64,000 bases of DNA from Apiospora phragmitis (taxonomy: Eukaryota > Ascomycota > Sordariomycetes > Amphisphaeriales > Apiosporaceae). Positions 1 to 10,964 of the stretch are shown piece by piece. The position numbers and the translations under genes were made by a program. How positions within the stretch are numbered: the first letter of the stretch is position 1; every line of letters starts with the position of its first letter. Location: positions 1,302,001 to 1,366,000 of the forward strand of contig JAQQWL010000002.1 in the NCBI GenBank assembly GCA_038363925.1. The letters run 5' to 3'. Below the pieces are notes generated by a model. It ran no database searches, was not told the origin of the DNA, and saw only the letters and a list, made by a program, of their open reading frames with translations.

Positions 1-1075
1 TTGCGTAGATCCGAATTCAGCTGGCCAGGGAAGCGAAGCGAGGTCGATATGCCGGACATGACGGCGGACACGAGATGGTTGTAATCGCCATACGATGGGT
101 TAGAGAGTTTCAAGGTACGCAGGCAGATGTCATGAAGGGACTCGTTGTCGATACAGAAGGTTGCGTCCGAGTTTTCGACGAGCTGGTGGACCGACAGCGT
201 AGCGTTGTACGGCTCCACGACAGTGTCAGACACCTTGGGGGACGGGACCACGCTGAACGTTGCCATCATGCGGTCAGGAAATTCTAAGCAATAGGTAAGT
301 TAGGTTCTTCCTGGTGCGGGAAACTCAGGAAGCGTAGCATACCTTCGCGAATCTTGGAGATGAGCAAGGTGCCCATGCCAGAACCAGTGCCACCGCCGAG
401 CGAGTGGGTGATCTGGAAGCCCTGCAGACAATCGCAACCTTCGGCTTCGCGGCGCACGACATCAAGCACCTGGTCCACGAGCTCGGCGCCTTCGGTGTAA
501 TGACCCTTGGCCCAGTTGTTGCCGGCGCCCGACTGGCCGAAGACGAAATTGTCCGGGCGGAACATTTTGCCGAAAGGACCAGCGCGCACGGCGTCCATGG
601 TGCCCGGCTCCAGGTCAATCAGGACTGCGCGGGGCACATATTTGTCGTTGGATGCCTGATTGCCACCAGACATTAGCAGCCAACCAAAAAGGCGAGACCT
701 GCGATCCTATATCATATCGCGCGTACCTCGTTGAAATAGACGCTGATGCGGTCGAGCTGCAAGTCCGAGGTTCCTTGGTATCTGCATGGGTTTCAGCAAG
801 TGTCGTCGTCACTCGCGACAATTGGTCGGGAAGGAACACTTACTGGCCGTCGCTGTCTAGGCCATGCTCAGCGGAGATGTTCTGCCAAAAGGCAGAACCA
901 ATCTGGTTGCCCTGTTCGGTCGCGAATCAGCAACAGCTCGAAGTTCAAGTCGAAATCCGAGTCTGACGGGTCCTTACACATTGGCCTGTTTGGAGGTGTA
1001 CCTAAGCAATCGATTCCTGTTAGCTCCAATCCCCGACTTGGCCGTCTTGCACGGCAGACTCACGATTTCACGCAT
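1..1075 (-). CDS. Beta-tubulin, 5' part (gene runs off the left edge)
   Basis: Beta subunit of the tubulin heterodimer, the GTP-binding building block of microtubules. Six exons read on the minus strand: 1064-1075 (MREI), 978-1001 (VHLQTGQC), 844-911, 727-781, 343-655 and 1-283. All introns are 59-71 nt with GT-AG ends, and phases agree throughout. This early, intron-dense arrangement (after codons 4 and 12) is the usual one in ascomycete beta-tubulins. About 252 of roughly 447 residues are present; the rest lies before base 1. The GTP-loop GGGTGSG is intact. Residues 6 (His), 50 (Tyr), 165 (Ala) and 200 (Phe) match the sensitive consensus, but codon 198 (162-164) is GCA, Ala, instead of Glu. 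Residues such as [16 protein letters not shown] differ from the commonest fungal sequence, so it may be the second, divergent paralogue. Identity is certain; which paralogue is not. Confidence 0.96.
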
Positions 1076-2654
1076 GATGTAGGTGCTGGCTGATTCTGAT
1101 GCTGTTTGGCTGCTGACTCGGTCGCTTGCTTAAGAGGGAGGACTGCTCGACGTGATGGAAGTAGGCGAGAAACAGAAGAGCTGGCAAAAAAAAAAAAAAA
1201 AAACATGAGAAGGGATCAAATTGAAATCCGGGGTTGTGCAGGGAATTCGAATCCCGTCCCGTCGCCAGATAAGCACTAGTGCAACATTTGAGGGATGTTC
1301 AATTCTCGTTGCCTACTGCAAGTACCTTCTGCAGCTAGGCGTAACAGGTCATCAATCAATTGAGTAGCACTTCAGGTAGGGTGATGCCCACCTTGATTGG
1401 CTCCGACCACGAGCCGAGCGCTGTACTGGCAGCCTGCCACTTCCTCGTGCCGCAACCGTTTAAACCCAAAAAGGCGACGTTGCTTATGTTACCTATTGAT
1501 ACCATACTTGCATACCGGGCAATCACGAAGACTTGGAAGAAATCACCAGCGACGACAGGAACATCTGGTCATGGAGGGTTGGTCAGGACTTGTGAGGTAA
1601 TAGTGACTTGAGGTACTGCTATAATAGGGCTTGGGCCCGCTAGAACTTGGGTGGTCTGGATTGATATTGATCATGTCGCAGAGCCGGCGTTGATTCCGGT
1701 TCATGTGGTACAGGCGCGTCCGACAAAAGTAAACAAATGCTGCATACATGTACCGACCGGGGAGGTGCTACACACCTGCATCCAGGCACCGAACTTGCGG
1801 TGAGATGGGATGAGGTGGTGCCCATTATCAACAGTCGCTCCGGATGTGTGGCACACCTAACTCAGCACCATCGGGCTTGACATTCGCATCCATGCCGACA
1901 GATCAATTCCATCCAAATATTTTGACAATTTATCTGGACCTGCGTCACCTCTTCAATGTAACTTGGTATCTCTCAGCACCCATCCCTTGCGTATATTCAG
2001 CCATCCCTGACGTGCCTAGGGAGAGATTCTGCAACTAAGGAAGCCATCATCTCCCTTTATTGTACCACACGTGGCTTGCGCCATAACTAGCCGCACTTTT
2101 CATAAAGAAACAATCTCAAGTTTACTTCGATCTGAACACCTTTTATGATACGTGTGCACTATCTTGGGCAATTCATGCTGCAGGTGCTGGCATGCTTACA
2201 TCTCCTACATACATTCACGGGCGGTATTGGCTGCGGCCAGCTTGCACATTTGTTTGGGATTGCTGCGGTTGGTAACATTGTTCTTTGATGTATATTCTAC
2301 TGCATATGTCGATTTATGCCTGAGTTACGCTGTCATTCATCGGGAAACTTGGGGGTTGGGGGGCTGAGCCCGGGAAATACGACAACTTTCTCGCGAAAAT
2401 GGACTAATTTACCTTCAACTTACCGTACCAATGCCCTATCACCAACTTACCTCCTCCGGAGGGTTTCCTTGAACACCCTCCTCCGTGTCGGCCACTGTTA
2501 GAGTAGTCGCCAAATCCGGCCCCGATGGCCCCGCCTCGGACGGGTGGTGGCATAGGTCGTCGCTGACGGGAGCAGGACACAAGTCACTCATCATCAGCCA
2601 GTGCAGCACCTCGCCTCCGATGTCACGCGCGTTATGGTGGTGCTCAAGGATCGA
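1076..2654. other. Gene-poor interval upstream of beta-tubulin
   Basis: I see no convincing gene here. Short ORFs on both strands lack supporting splice sites or recognisable motifs. It holds the beta-tubulin promoter and 5' leader (minus strand), including an 18-base A run at 1186-1203 (T run on the coding strand). A tRNA-like TTCGAATCCC stretch near 1245 does not fold as a T arm. Confidence 0.5.
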
Positions 2655-3422
2655 CTACCGGTCGCGGCACGCCCGCCTCTCCTCCTCGCCGAAGGCGATC
2701 CCGTAGCCCGTTTCCTGCGCGACGCGCCCCACGCCGTCAAACTGCTCGGGCTTCGGGGCAAAGCAGCGCCACATGCCACAAGCGTGGGCGACGCGCGAGA
2801 CCAGGCCGGGCCACTCGGCGGGGCCGCCGAGCGGCAGCGACTGGATGTGGCGCAAGATGTGCATCAACATGGACGCACCCGACGCGTTGCCGTGCAGAAT
2901 CATGTGCCTAAGCACACCATCGCACCACCAGGGCGTGTCGCCGTTGCTAATGTCGTTGATCAGCGACAGGTCCTCCAGTGGGACGCCCTTTGGGGCGTTC
3001 CACAGAAGACGATCGAGCTGTTCCGTGACGGCGGAGAGCAGATTGGGGCACCAACCCCCGACAAGGTTATTAGCCTCCTCGGCGGCCTCGGCGGCGCGGA
3101 CGCGTTCCTCGTGCTCCGCGAAGCCGGACTGGTGGGCCAGGATGTCAGTCTTGAGGAACACGATCCAGGGGTCGTAATACCCGCTGCTGTTGTTGTGCCA
3201 GAAACAGTGGGCGGCACAAAGTGTGCAGAGGCCGTACCGGTGGTTCGTCTCGTGCATGGCGCTCAGTCACTCGCTCGCCTGGTTCCAGTAGAAGTGGTGG
3301 CGACGGAGCGGGCCCACGCGGGCGCAGAGGTCCGGGCCCGGCAGGCAGATCGAGTCGTTGGGGAAGTACTGCCGGACTGCGTGCCCGCAGGCGTAGTGGT
3401 GGGTGGCGATTGTTTGGCACAT
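2655..3422 (-). pseudogene. Cys/His-rich hypothetical protein with one in-frame TGA
   Basis: A 256-codon frame runs on the minus strand from ATG 3420-3422 to TAG 2655-2657, broken only by TGA at 3267-3269 (codon 52). The first part reads MCQTIATHHYACGHAV and holds spaced Cys/His. Just after the stop comes LCTLCAAHCFWHN, again Cys/His-rich, then a charged helix (EHEERVRAAEAAEEA) and a Trp/His-rich C-terminal half. The pairs suggest a zinc-binding fold, as in many short fungus-specific proteins, but I do not recognise the family. GC-rich codon use continues unchanged across the TGA, so both halves belong to one gene. Options are a recent nonsense change (CGA or TGG to TGA), a base-call error, or readthrough; the context is TGA-CTG. 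An 85-nt intron starting at this GTGACT and ending at a CAG before 3183 is formally possible, but it would remove the Cys-rich segment. No signal peptide or TM segment is seen. Confidence 0.5.
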
Positions 3423-5248
3423 GGTAGATGAAATGGGTGAACAAATATCGATATGATCAGAGAAGTTGTTTGTGGACGTTTGTAACTGAGATATGCGATA
3501 TCCTTGGCTTCAGGGTCTATCCTATTCACTGGTACTACTTGATCGTTTATATAAAGAGATAAATATAAAGCATAAAGAAATCGTGTTAGTTGAAATGTCT
3601 TTGTAAGGTCTCGGAGCAAGCTAACTCTTCTATAAACAATGTTCTTTATGCTTTGTTAATCCAAGTGAGTGTTATACAGCATCCTGATCATAGAAGCATG
3701 CCACTCTTCAGTCGTTTTCCCACTCTGTAGAAGCCTCCTTCTTTTTATACACGAATCACTTTAAACGTAATTGCACAGTATCCAATACTTGGCCATCGCT
3801 AGTATTCACTTCACCACTTCTCCTGCAACTAAAAGGTACCGAGTCCGCTAATAGAACCTTCTTCGCTCCTGTGAGGTTCAGATCGCGCAGTACGATGAGC
3901 ACCTTAGGAAACCCGCCGGCAAACCATTTAATTCAATCTTTTTGTACGTCACGCTGTCATGTGCAGTCGTTTGGTAGTATATAAATAGTAGACTTAGGCT
4001 ATTGTAATATCTCTCACCAACTTCAGGCCAGTCTTTGCATCACTTACCCAAATTTATAACCTTATATTGCTATAATTGCTCTATGTACCTGGTTTTTTGT
4101 TTCAAAATACACATTCAGACAGCCACATCATGAAAAGTCCGACGGCATGCCAGTAATTTTACGAGAATGCCATGGCCGTCAATGTGTCCTCACGCAATGT
4201 TTTCCTCCTGAGGGATGGCATACAGTCGACAGATACTCCCAAGGTATGTCATAATGGGCATATAAATAGATTTAGGGGTAGAAGAATCAGTAAGGTGTCA
4301 TCCACGGTAGGAGGTCACAAGTGAAAATGACATACAGTGGTTAAATGGGGAGTGTCCCACGGCCGTGAAAGGGATGATCAATCCGTCACGGATCCCTACA
4401 CCCTACCCGTACTAGGGGACAACTACACCAATGACTTTATGAAGGGCACGGTAGCAGAGTGTCTGATTGGTTGGAAGCCGTGTTCCATCCTGGAATCCAT
4501 GTTCGAGAGCCCGCAACTGCGCATTGATACGACCACAGACGACTTCGAGTGCACGAATCTTGTGAAGCTTCTGTGTCCGTTGGCCAGTGCTATTCATATG
4601 CATTCCTATGGTGGCATGGGATCTAGCTGCACGTTACGAGATTGAGCCATCTCTATTGCCAAGTCCAAAAGAAAGCCTTGACAACTCTCGCCGTAGCGTG
4701 CTGGCGCTATTCTCTGCTTGAGAGCACTTAGTAACAGCAATTCTTGGTAAGGGGCAACAAAAGCGCCTCTGGTCCCTTTTCTCCCACTTGGACTGATGGC
4801 AATACTGCCCGGTATTCCTACCTGTTAAAACAACTCTATTACACCATACAAGCTGCCTGAGGTTCCATTGGCAGTCGACCTATGCTGCCAAGACATTCTA
4901 CTCCAGCGGGGTTGCCGCAGGTCTCCCGTGGGATGTGTCAACAAATGCGTAGTTTTACGCCGGCCGGTACCGTGGATTTCTCCAATCGTAGTACACCAAT
5001 CATGATCGTTCGCTTTGCTTCTACCCCGACAGCCGGGGATATGCAGCGGCTGCGGGCTGGCGGGATAATGCATACCGAGAGAGGGTTCGTTGCTTCATTG
5101 CTGTCCCCATGAACCTGAACAATGTGGTCAACATTGGATTTGGATGTGTATTTTCTGCTTTCCAAACAACTGGCAATCCGGCTTCTGAAACAAACACTTC
5201 CTCCTGAGACTTACCCCATCTTTAAGCACGTATATTGGATTTGTCAAG
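3423..5248. other. Intergenic interval, no convincing gene
   Basis: About 1.8 kb, moderately AT-rich up to 4300. A 102-codon open frame near 4337-4645 has no ATG at its start (first codon GTG) and no recognisable motif, so I do not call it. The last few hundred bases should carry the promoter of the GH31 gene; no clear TATA or CCAAT array stands out. Confidence 0.5.
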
Positions 5249-7429
5249 ATGCTTTATGAGGAAGACGGACGTCTTGTATTTCGGTACGACGCGGAGAAGC
5301 TCTGGATCGAACCATGGGGGCCCAACGCATTCCGCATCAGGGCCACCAAGGCCGGAGAAATGCCCCTGGTAGACTGGGCCCTTGACCTCACCCCCGCCCG
5401 CCGCGAAAGCCTCCATCTCCATCTCCGAGCAGGACAAGACGGCCTCCATCACCAACGGCAACATCACGGCCACGATCAGCAAGCTGGGCAAGCTGACGGT
5501 CCACGACGCCGGCGGCACGGTACTACTCGAAGAGTATCGGCGCACACGGCGCGACCTGCTCGACCCCAAGTGCAGCTCCCTCGAGGTCGAGGCGCGCGAG
5601 TTCCGGCCCATTACGGGCGGGGACTACCAGGTAACGTCCCGGTTCGAGAGCCTCGACCCGCGCGAGCGCATCTACGGCATGGGCCAGTACCAGCAGCCCT
5701 ACCTCGACCTCAAGGGCAGCGACCTCGAGCTGGCGCACCGCAACTCGCAGGCCAGTGTGCCCTTCGCCCTGTCGTCGCGCGGCTACGGCTTCCTGTGGAA
5801 CTGCCCGTCGGTGGGCCGCGCCGTCTTCGGCAAGAACGTCATGAGCTTCGAGGCCTCGTCCTCGCCCGTCCTCGACTACTGGGTCGTCGCCGGCGATACG
5901 CCGGCCCAGATCGTCGAGGCGTATGCCGACGTCACGGGCAAGGTCCCCATGATGCCCGAGTACGGTCTGGGGTTCTGGCAGTGCAAGCTCCGGTACCAGA
6001 CGCAGGAAGAACTCTTGGGAGTCGCGCGCGAGTACCGGAAGAGGAACCTACCGATCGACTTGATCGTTATTGACTTTTTCCACTGGCCGCTCCAGGGAGA
6101 GTGGAACTTCGACCCTACATACTGGCCGGATCCTGGCAAGTTCATCATCGCTTGGTATTAGTTCGAAACGTGGGATTCGCGGGGCTAACTAACCATGACT
6201 GTGAATGAAATCAACAGACGCCATGATCAAAGAGCTGAAAGAGCTCAAGATCGAGCTCATGGTCTCCATCTGGCCCACCGTTGACAAGCGGTCCGAGAAC
6301 TACGAAGAGATGGTGGAGCAGGGCCACCTGATCCGCGCCGAGCGCGGCATCCGGACCGCCATGAACTTCCAGGGCGAGACGGTGCACTTCGACGCCACGA
6401 ACCCGGCGGCGCGCGACTACGTGTGGCGGAAGGCGAAGCAGAACTACCACGACAAGGGGATCCGCGTCTTCTGGCTCGACGAGGCCGAGCCCGAGTACAG
6501 CGTCTACGATTTCGACAACTACCGCTACCACGCCGGGCCCAACGTGGCGGTCGGCAACGTGTACCCGCGCGACTACGCGCGGGCCTTCCACGAGGGCCAG
6601 ACGGCGGCGGGCCAGGCCGCGGTCGTCAACCTGCTGCGCTGCGCCTGGGCGGGCTCGCAGCGGTACGCGGCGCTGGTCTGGTCGGGCGACATCGCCAGCT
6701 CGTGGGGCAGCTTCCGCAGCCAGCTGGCCGCGGGCCTGAACATGGGCCTCGCGGGGATCCCCTGGTGGACCACCGACATCGGCGGCTTCCACGGCGGCGA
6801 CCCCGCCGACCCGGCCTTCCGGGAGCTGCTCGTGCGCTGGTTCCAGTGGGGCGCCTTCTGCCCCGTCATGCGCCTGCACGGCGACCGGGAGCCGCAGCAG
6901 CCGCAGCATGGCACGACGGGCGGGGCGGGCTGTCGCAGCGGCGCAGCGAATGAAGTATGGTAGGTGACTATAATGATTGACCTGACCCTTTCCCTATCTC
7001 TTTCCTACGGCGGAGGTGATTGCTAATGATCTATTATCGGAAACCTCCAGGTCCTTCGGCGACGAGGCATATGGCATCCTGAAGAAGTATATGCACATCC
7101 GGGAAGACATGCGGGACTATACCCGGTCTCTCATGAGGCAGTCCCACGAGACAGGGGCTCCAATCATGCGCCCTTTATTCTACGACTTCCCGACGGACCC
7201 CAAGTGCTGGGAGGTCGAGCAGCAGTACATGTTTGGCTGGAAATACATGTGCTGTCCCGTACTGCAGCCGGGTAAGCGTAAGATGACCGTGTACCTGCCC
7301 AAGGGTCCGGAAGGCCTCAGCGCCGGCAGCAAATGGAATCTGACCCAGGGAGATGGAGCGTGGGAGGGTGGCCAAGAAATCGCAGTAGATTGCCCGTTAG
7401 ACTACATGCCAGTTTTTGTAAGGGTGTGA
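5249..7429 (+). CDS. Glycoside hydrolase family 31 (alpha-xylosidase/alpha-glucosidase type), one apparent frameshift
   Basis: Retaining alpha-glycosidase of family GH31, close to the fungal YicI-like alpha-xylosidases. There is no signal peptide, so it is probably intracellular. Exons: 5249-6135, 6218-6959, 7051-7429, about 668 residues, the usual size. The N-terminal beta-sandwich domain (YDAEKLWIEPWGPNAFRIRA) is followed by the barrel. FWLDEAEPEY carries the expected nucleophile Asp, and LVWSGDIASSW the expected acid/base Asp. GLGFWQCKLRYQTQEEL and WNFDPTYWPDP are family hallmarks. Intron 1 (6136-6217) begins with GC (GCAAGT) and ends AACAG, with branch CTAACTAAC; splicing gives PDP-D-AMIKELK, exactly the family reading. 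Intron 2 (6960-7050) is GT-AG and rebuilds NEV-W-SFGDE. Within exon 1 the frame changes near 5385-5405, next to ACCCCCGCCCG: upstream LDLTP, downstream AAKASISIS. One extra C would explain it. Catalytic residues are intact, so an assembly error is as likely as gene decay. Confidence 0.85.
6136..6217 (+). other. Non-canonical GC-AG intron in the GH31 gene
   Basis: Donor G|GCAAGT, branch CTAACTAAC at 6185-6193, acceptor AACAG. Only this GC donor restores the conserved WPDPDAM junction in frame; without splicing the frame stops at 6159-6161. Confidence 0.85.
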
Positions 7430-7879
7430 TGAGCAGCCTGATAGCATCATGGTCAGATAGGATAGTGAGCCACCCTCTTTTCACTGATATGGTTCCCTTT
7501 ATAATTTTGTAGTATTTGCTACCGACTCTCGGCGTTAGTACTACTCTTTTGGAATAAACGGGATGTCTCAGGAGGGAATAAAGGCACTTCCTCGAATAAA
7601 CGGTGAATCAATCTCCTTTGAGACACTGGGATAACGAGGAATAACGGCTGGAATAGGACGGAATAATCCCGAGAGGCAACATGTCCATGGCAGGGTTTTT
7701 GCTTACTGGAGGTGCATTGTAAGGGGTAAAATGTTCATTGGTTCTATAGACATTTTGTCTAATGTGGAATAACGGCCACTTATCTTTTGGTCGTCACGCT
7801 GTAAGGCAGATTTCGATCGAACTCAGATAATCAGCTCTAATAAAACAGTCGAGCCAATCGCAATGTGGTTGTTCCACTC
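7430..7879. repeat. Intergenic with clustered GGAATAA words and an imperfect hairpin
   Basis: Between 7550 and 7770 the word GGAATAA/GAATAA recurs about six times. GTCTCAGGAG (from 7564) is answered by CTCCTTTGAGAC (ending about 7626), which would form an imperfect stem. This could be a relic of a small mobile element or a 3' structure of the GH31 gene. No coding sequence is seen. Confidence 0.3.
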
Positions 7880-8439
7880 ATGGTGAAGCAGGAATCCTCA
7901 TTGAGAGGCTGGGCTCCTGGCGCCGATTACGAATATCTTCTCTATAGCGATGCCGATAATATTGGCCCCGAAGATGGGCTAGTCCCTTATCCAATAGGCG
8001 CCGCCGTCCATCGAAACAACGACATTTATAGTGACCACGCAGCTTCCTCAGTAACCCTAGATGAATCGCCACCTCGATCCTCGGCCCCTTCCTCCTGCTC
8101 GCAAGCCGCGGCACTGCGCGAGAACCTTCAGACTCCACCCAAGCGGCGGGAGCTTCCTTATGTATCCCCGAACATCAATAACATCATCAGGAAATGTACG
8201 TGATGTTCGACCACCTTTTCTCAAATCACACCGCTCAATCATGCCGTCCACCTGCCTACCGCCAGTTACCCGATGACAGCCCAGTCATCATTCCCGACTA
8301 CCAGCCAAATGGCGCTGGCGCCGGCGGAGGCGCACCGCAGGATGCTGCTGCCAGTGGCGAGAAGACAACCACGCAGCTTGCCGGTACTCCGCTCGACTAC
8401 GTGGAGGCCGCTCGTCAAGAGGAAGACTCAAGAATTTGA
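7880..8439 (+). CDS. Hypothetical protein, two-exon model
   Basis: ATG at 7880 opens MVKQESSLRGWAPGADYEYL; the frame stays open to a GTACGT donor at 8196. An acceptor CCCAG ending at 8284 gives matching phase and continues as IIPDYQPNGAGAGGG to TGA 8437-8439. The model codes for 156 residues. It is acidic and Tyr/Ser-rich at the start, then Pro/Ser-rich and Gly-rich, with no domain, signal peptide or TM segment that I recognise. The product would be a small, largely disordered protein. Exon choice is mine and rests on phase and splice consensus only; the ORF may not be a gene. Confidence 0.35.
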
Positions 8440-10247
8440 TTTCACCAACTGATGTGGCCGACGCCGTTTTCCTTTGTCACCACACACAGCATCAATTACA
8501 AGAGAAAATCAAAACAAAATTGAAAACAAGAAGAAAAAAAAAAAGAAAGAAATAGAGAATCCGAAAAAGGCTCTTGAGAAGGAGTCCCTCAAGGAAAGTT
8601 CCCCATGGAGAGCCCCCAAAAAAAGTTGGCAGCTCATTCGACCGTCATTTGCTATGCATCTCGCGACACACGCGCAAAACGTTAGTCTCGTTGTGTTGGT
8701 GAAGCTTCACACAGGCGAAGCGCATATTACGGGCGAGAGATGTTCGCCAAAGGTCAGCAATGATCAAGCGAGCCACATCAGCCAAGTTTGCGCCTGATGA
8801 ACCGCTATTAGTTTGAATGTTGCACAAGCTTTCGGTGAAAGCATGCCACTGGACTCGGGATGGACAATATCGCAACTTGAGCATCTTCAGGCGCGAGGAT
8901 AGCAGCATCGGACCGTCCGCGGGGACCCTGCTCGTCTCGGGTGCCTCGACTCGACGTAAACCAAGGCTCAACTGGATCAACGAGAGGCAAAGACGCATCG
9001 GAGCCGCACCGTTTTGCCTGACCGAGCCGTCGCCTTCCACATTCAGGGCATGATGTTGAGCGACCCCAGGATACGGCGATTGCTGGTCAAAGGATCACAT
9101 ACACTTGGAGTGCTTGGTGTCAACTGATGGCAACGACCTGTGATACTGTTCGAAGCCAGACTTTTCTCGTTCCAACCTGGCCGAAGGCGGCTTCTAGGGA
9201 GATGTTCCACTCGGAATCAGTGTACCCCATTGCGGTTTCTAGGGAGGTTTATCTCGGGCTCGCTCGGCTTCGGTTCCCAGTGTTCAGGCTCTGTCTGATC
9301 TCTCCTGGAACAGTACTTCGGTGTCGCTGGCTTCGTGTGCCCTCTTTCCGATCCGTTGCGTTGAAGCTATTTCGTCATTTCGCTTCGGCTCGCTTCAACC
9401 CTGTTGCGGCAAACATCATCTCCAGAGCCCAGTGAATAGCTCACTCAGGTCTTGGCCCTTTTGATGTCCAGATAGCCGATATTTCTAGGGGCTTGGTCTA
9501 GGGCGTCGTAATGGCATCGTTGGACGATTCGGGAGCAAGTGTCGGGCAGACAGCTAAGCAAATTGGTCATGCTGGATCTGACGTCGTACCTACCATTTCA
9601 GTCTCGAATTGGCGGCATTTGCTTGTCAGGGTGAAGGCTGAAGGGAGCATGCTGTGTATGTATTATTGCCGGGGACGGCGTTTCCACCAAGGAACTCAGC
9701 ACCAAGGGCCACTTGAAACGGTTGATCTCTGTGTACATGTCATTTGCGCTAAATATCCAGGGTCTAGGTATTTCATTAGGGTATTGTTGGGAGATATCTC
9801 TCCGCACTTCTCTGCAAGTCTACCAGACTCCAGATATATCTAGATCCTTCTATAGACACGCTGTCCACTTCTGACTAGGTCTATAAAGACCCAGCCTTCA
9901 TCCGGGCTTCAGGAGATGGATAGCCAAGGAGATCAGACAATACACTTCTTCACCTCACCCAACAGGTATCGCTCAATGAAAGTTCCGAGTAAGCCACATC
10001 AAACAAAGTTCATGAGGTTTTGGGAATGCTAAAAACTTTCTCCTCGTCACATCGGAGAAAGCAAACGGGGAAGAAGATAAAATCCCTGGCTCTCAATTCT
10101 GGTGCCCCTTCCTAAGCCTGATCTGCTAGGCTAACAACGTTACCGGTGTCTACGAGTCTACCTACCTCACGCTCTAATATACATTATCGCTGATACACCA
10201 ACGCCACTCAACCACCACCACAGCACTTTCCTTACATCGACGTGAAG
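8440..10247. other. Intergenic interval, no convincing gene
   Basis: Contains an A-rich stretch at about 8505-8570. Open frames on both strands (for example 9127-9435 plus and 8645-9040 minus) lack family features; the minus one begins with GTG. Phrases TTCTAGGGAG recur near 9193 and 9238. Nothing else is supported. Confidence 0.45.
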
Positions 10248-10841
10248 ATGAGCCCGATCAACTGGTCCGCAAGTCCAGTGGAGATGGAGGCCGCCTACAA
10301 AGCCTTCGCGGGCAGGAGAGCTGCCGAAGTCGAACTCTTCAAGAACCAGCCCAAACCCACCCAGGCCGATTTGGAGCGGGCGAACCTTGTCATCTCCTCG
10401 GCCGACGAGGAATGCATCTTCATCATCTACCACACGGCTAAGGATGCGCAAGCAACAGAGGAGAAGCAAGAAGGCCGAGCCATCTCGGGATTGAAGGCCT
10501 TGTGGAGGGACTTCCGGCTGGCCAGAGCGGCACGCCGTGAATTCAAGGGGCGGGAAGGGGCCGACGAACCCAGCAACAGCAGATTCATCACGCTCAAGAG
10601 AGAAGAAGGTTCCTTGGCTCGCGAAAGGCTCTGCCATTTCGTGGAAACTTCTTCGTACCCCAGCATGAGAAGAATGCCCCTCGAGAATGGCAAAGTGATG
10701 CTTCGATCCGAGCTACCAGCTTCGACACCGGCTTACAAGATGTTATTAGTTATCATGATGTGTCACCCTGGCCCCTGCCGTGATGCAGTAGTGCTAGATA
10801 CGGGGCTTCAGCGATGGTGGAGGTGGGAGTACTCCAACTAG
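10248..10841 (+). CDS. Hypothetical protein, single exon, 197 aa
   Basis: A clean ATG-to-TAG frame begins MSPINWSASPVEMEAAYKAF. The start follows a pyrimidine/A-rich leader (CACCACCACAGCACTTTCC...ACGTGAAG). The first 130 residues are strongly helical and charged (KNQPKPTQADLERANLV; LKALWRDFRLARAARREF), then come basic and Cys/Trp-containing stretches (MMCHPGPCRDAV; LQRWWRWEYSN at the C terminus). No signal peptide or TM segment. I do not recognise the family. Length, start context and codon use support a real gene better than its neighbours at 8-10 kb do; the function is unknown. Confidence 0.5.
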   Translation: MSPINWSASPVEMEAAYKAFAGRRAAEVELFKNQPKPTQADLERANLVISSADEECIFIIYHTAKDAQATEEKQEGRAISGLKALWRDFRLARAARREFKGREGADEPSNSRFITLKREEGSLARERLCHFVETSSYPSMRRMPLENGKVMLRSELPASTPAYKMLLVIMMCHPGPCRDAVVLDTGLQRWWRWEYSN

Positions 10842-10964
10842 TAGCTCCCGAGGGCTTCGAATTTAGTTAGGGGTCATATGATCGAGCTGCACAATATAAT
10901 TGAACAAACTTTGGAACTACCTTCCAAGATGAGTGTCCGAGGAAAACTACATGTCAACCCTGCT

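Noticed and set aside
1230..1270. tRNA-like 3' end (GAATTCGAATCCCGTCCCGTCGCCA)
   Set aside because: The bases around TTCGAAT do not pair as a T stem and no matching acceptor or anticodon arm lies upstream (poly-A there).
2601..3431. 276-codon plus-strand open frame
   Set aside because: Antisense shadow of the GC-rich hypothetical gene on the minus strand; the minus frame has Cys/His motifs and normal amino-acid balance.
4337..4645. 102-codon ORF
   Set aside because: Begins with GTG rather than ATG, no motif, no splice support.
6211..6909. 232-codon minus-strand open frame
   Set aside because: Shadow opposite the GH31 barrel; caused by high GC at third positions.
8645..9040. 131-codon minus ORF
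   Set aside because: Starts at GTG; no family features; competing plus ORF equally weak.
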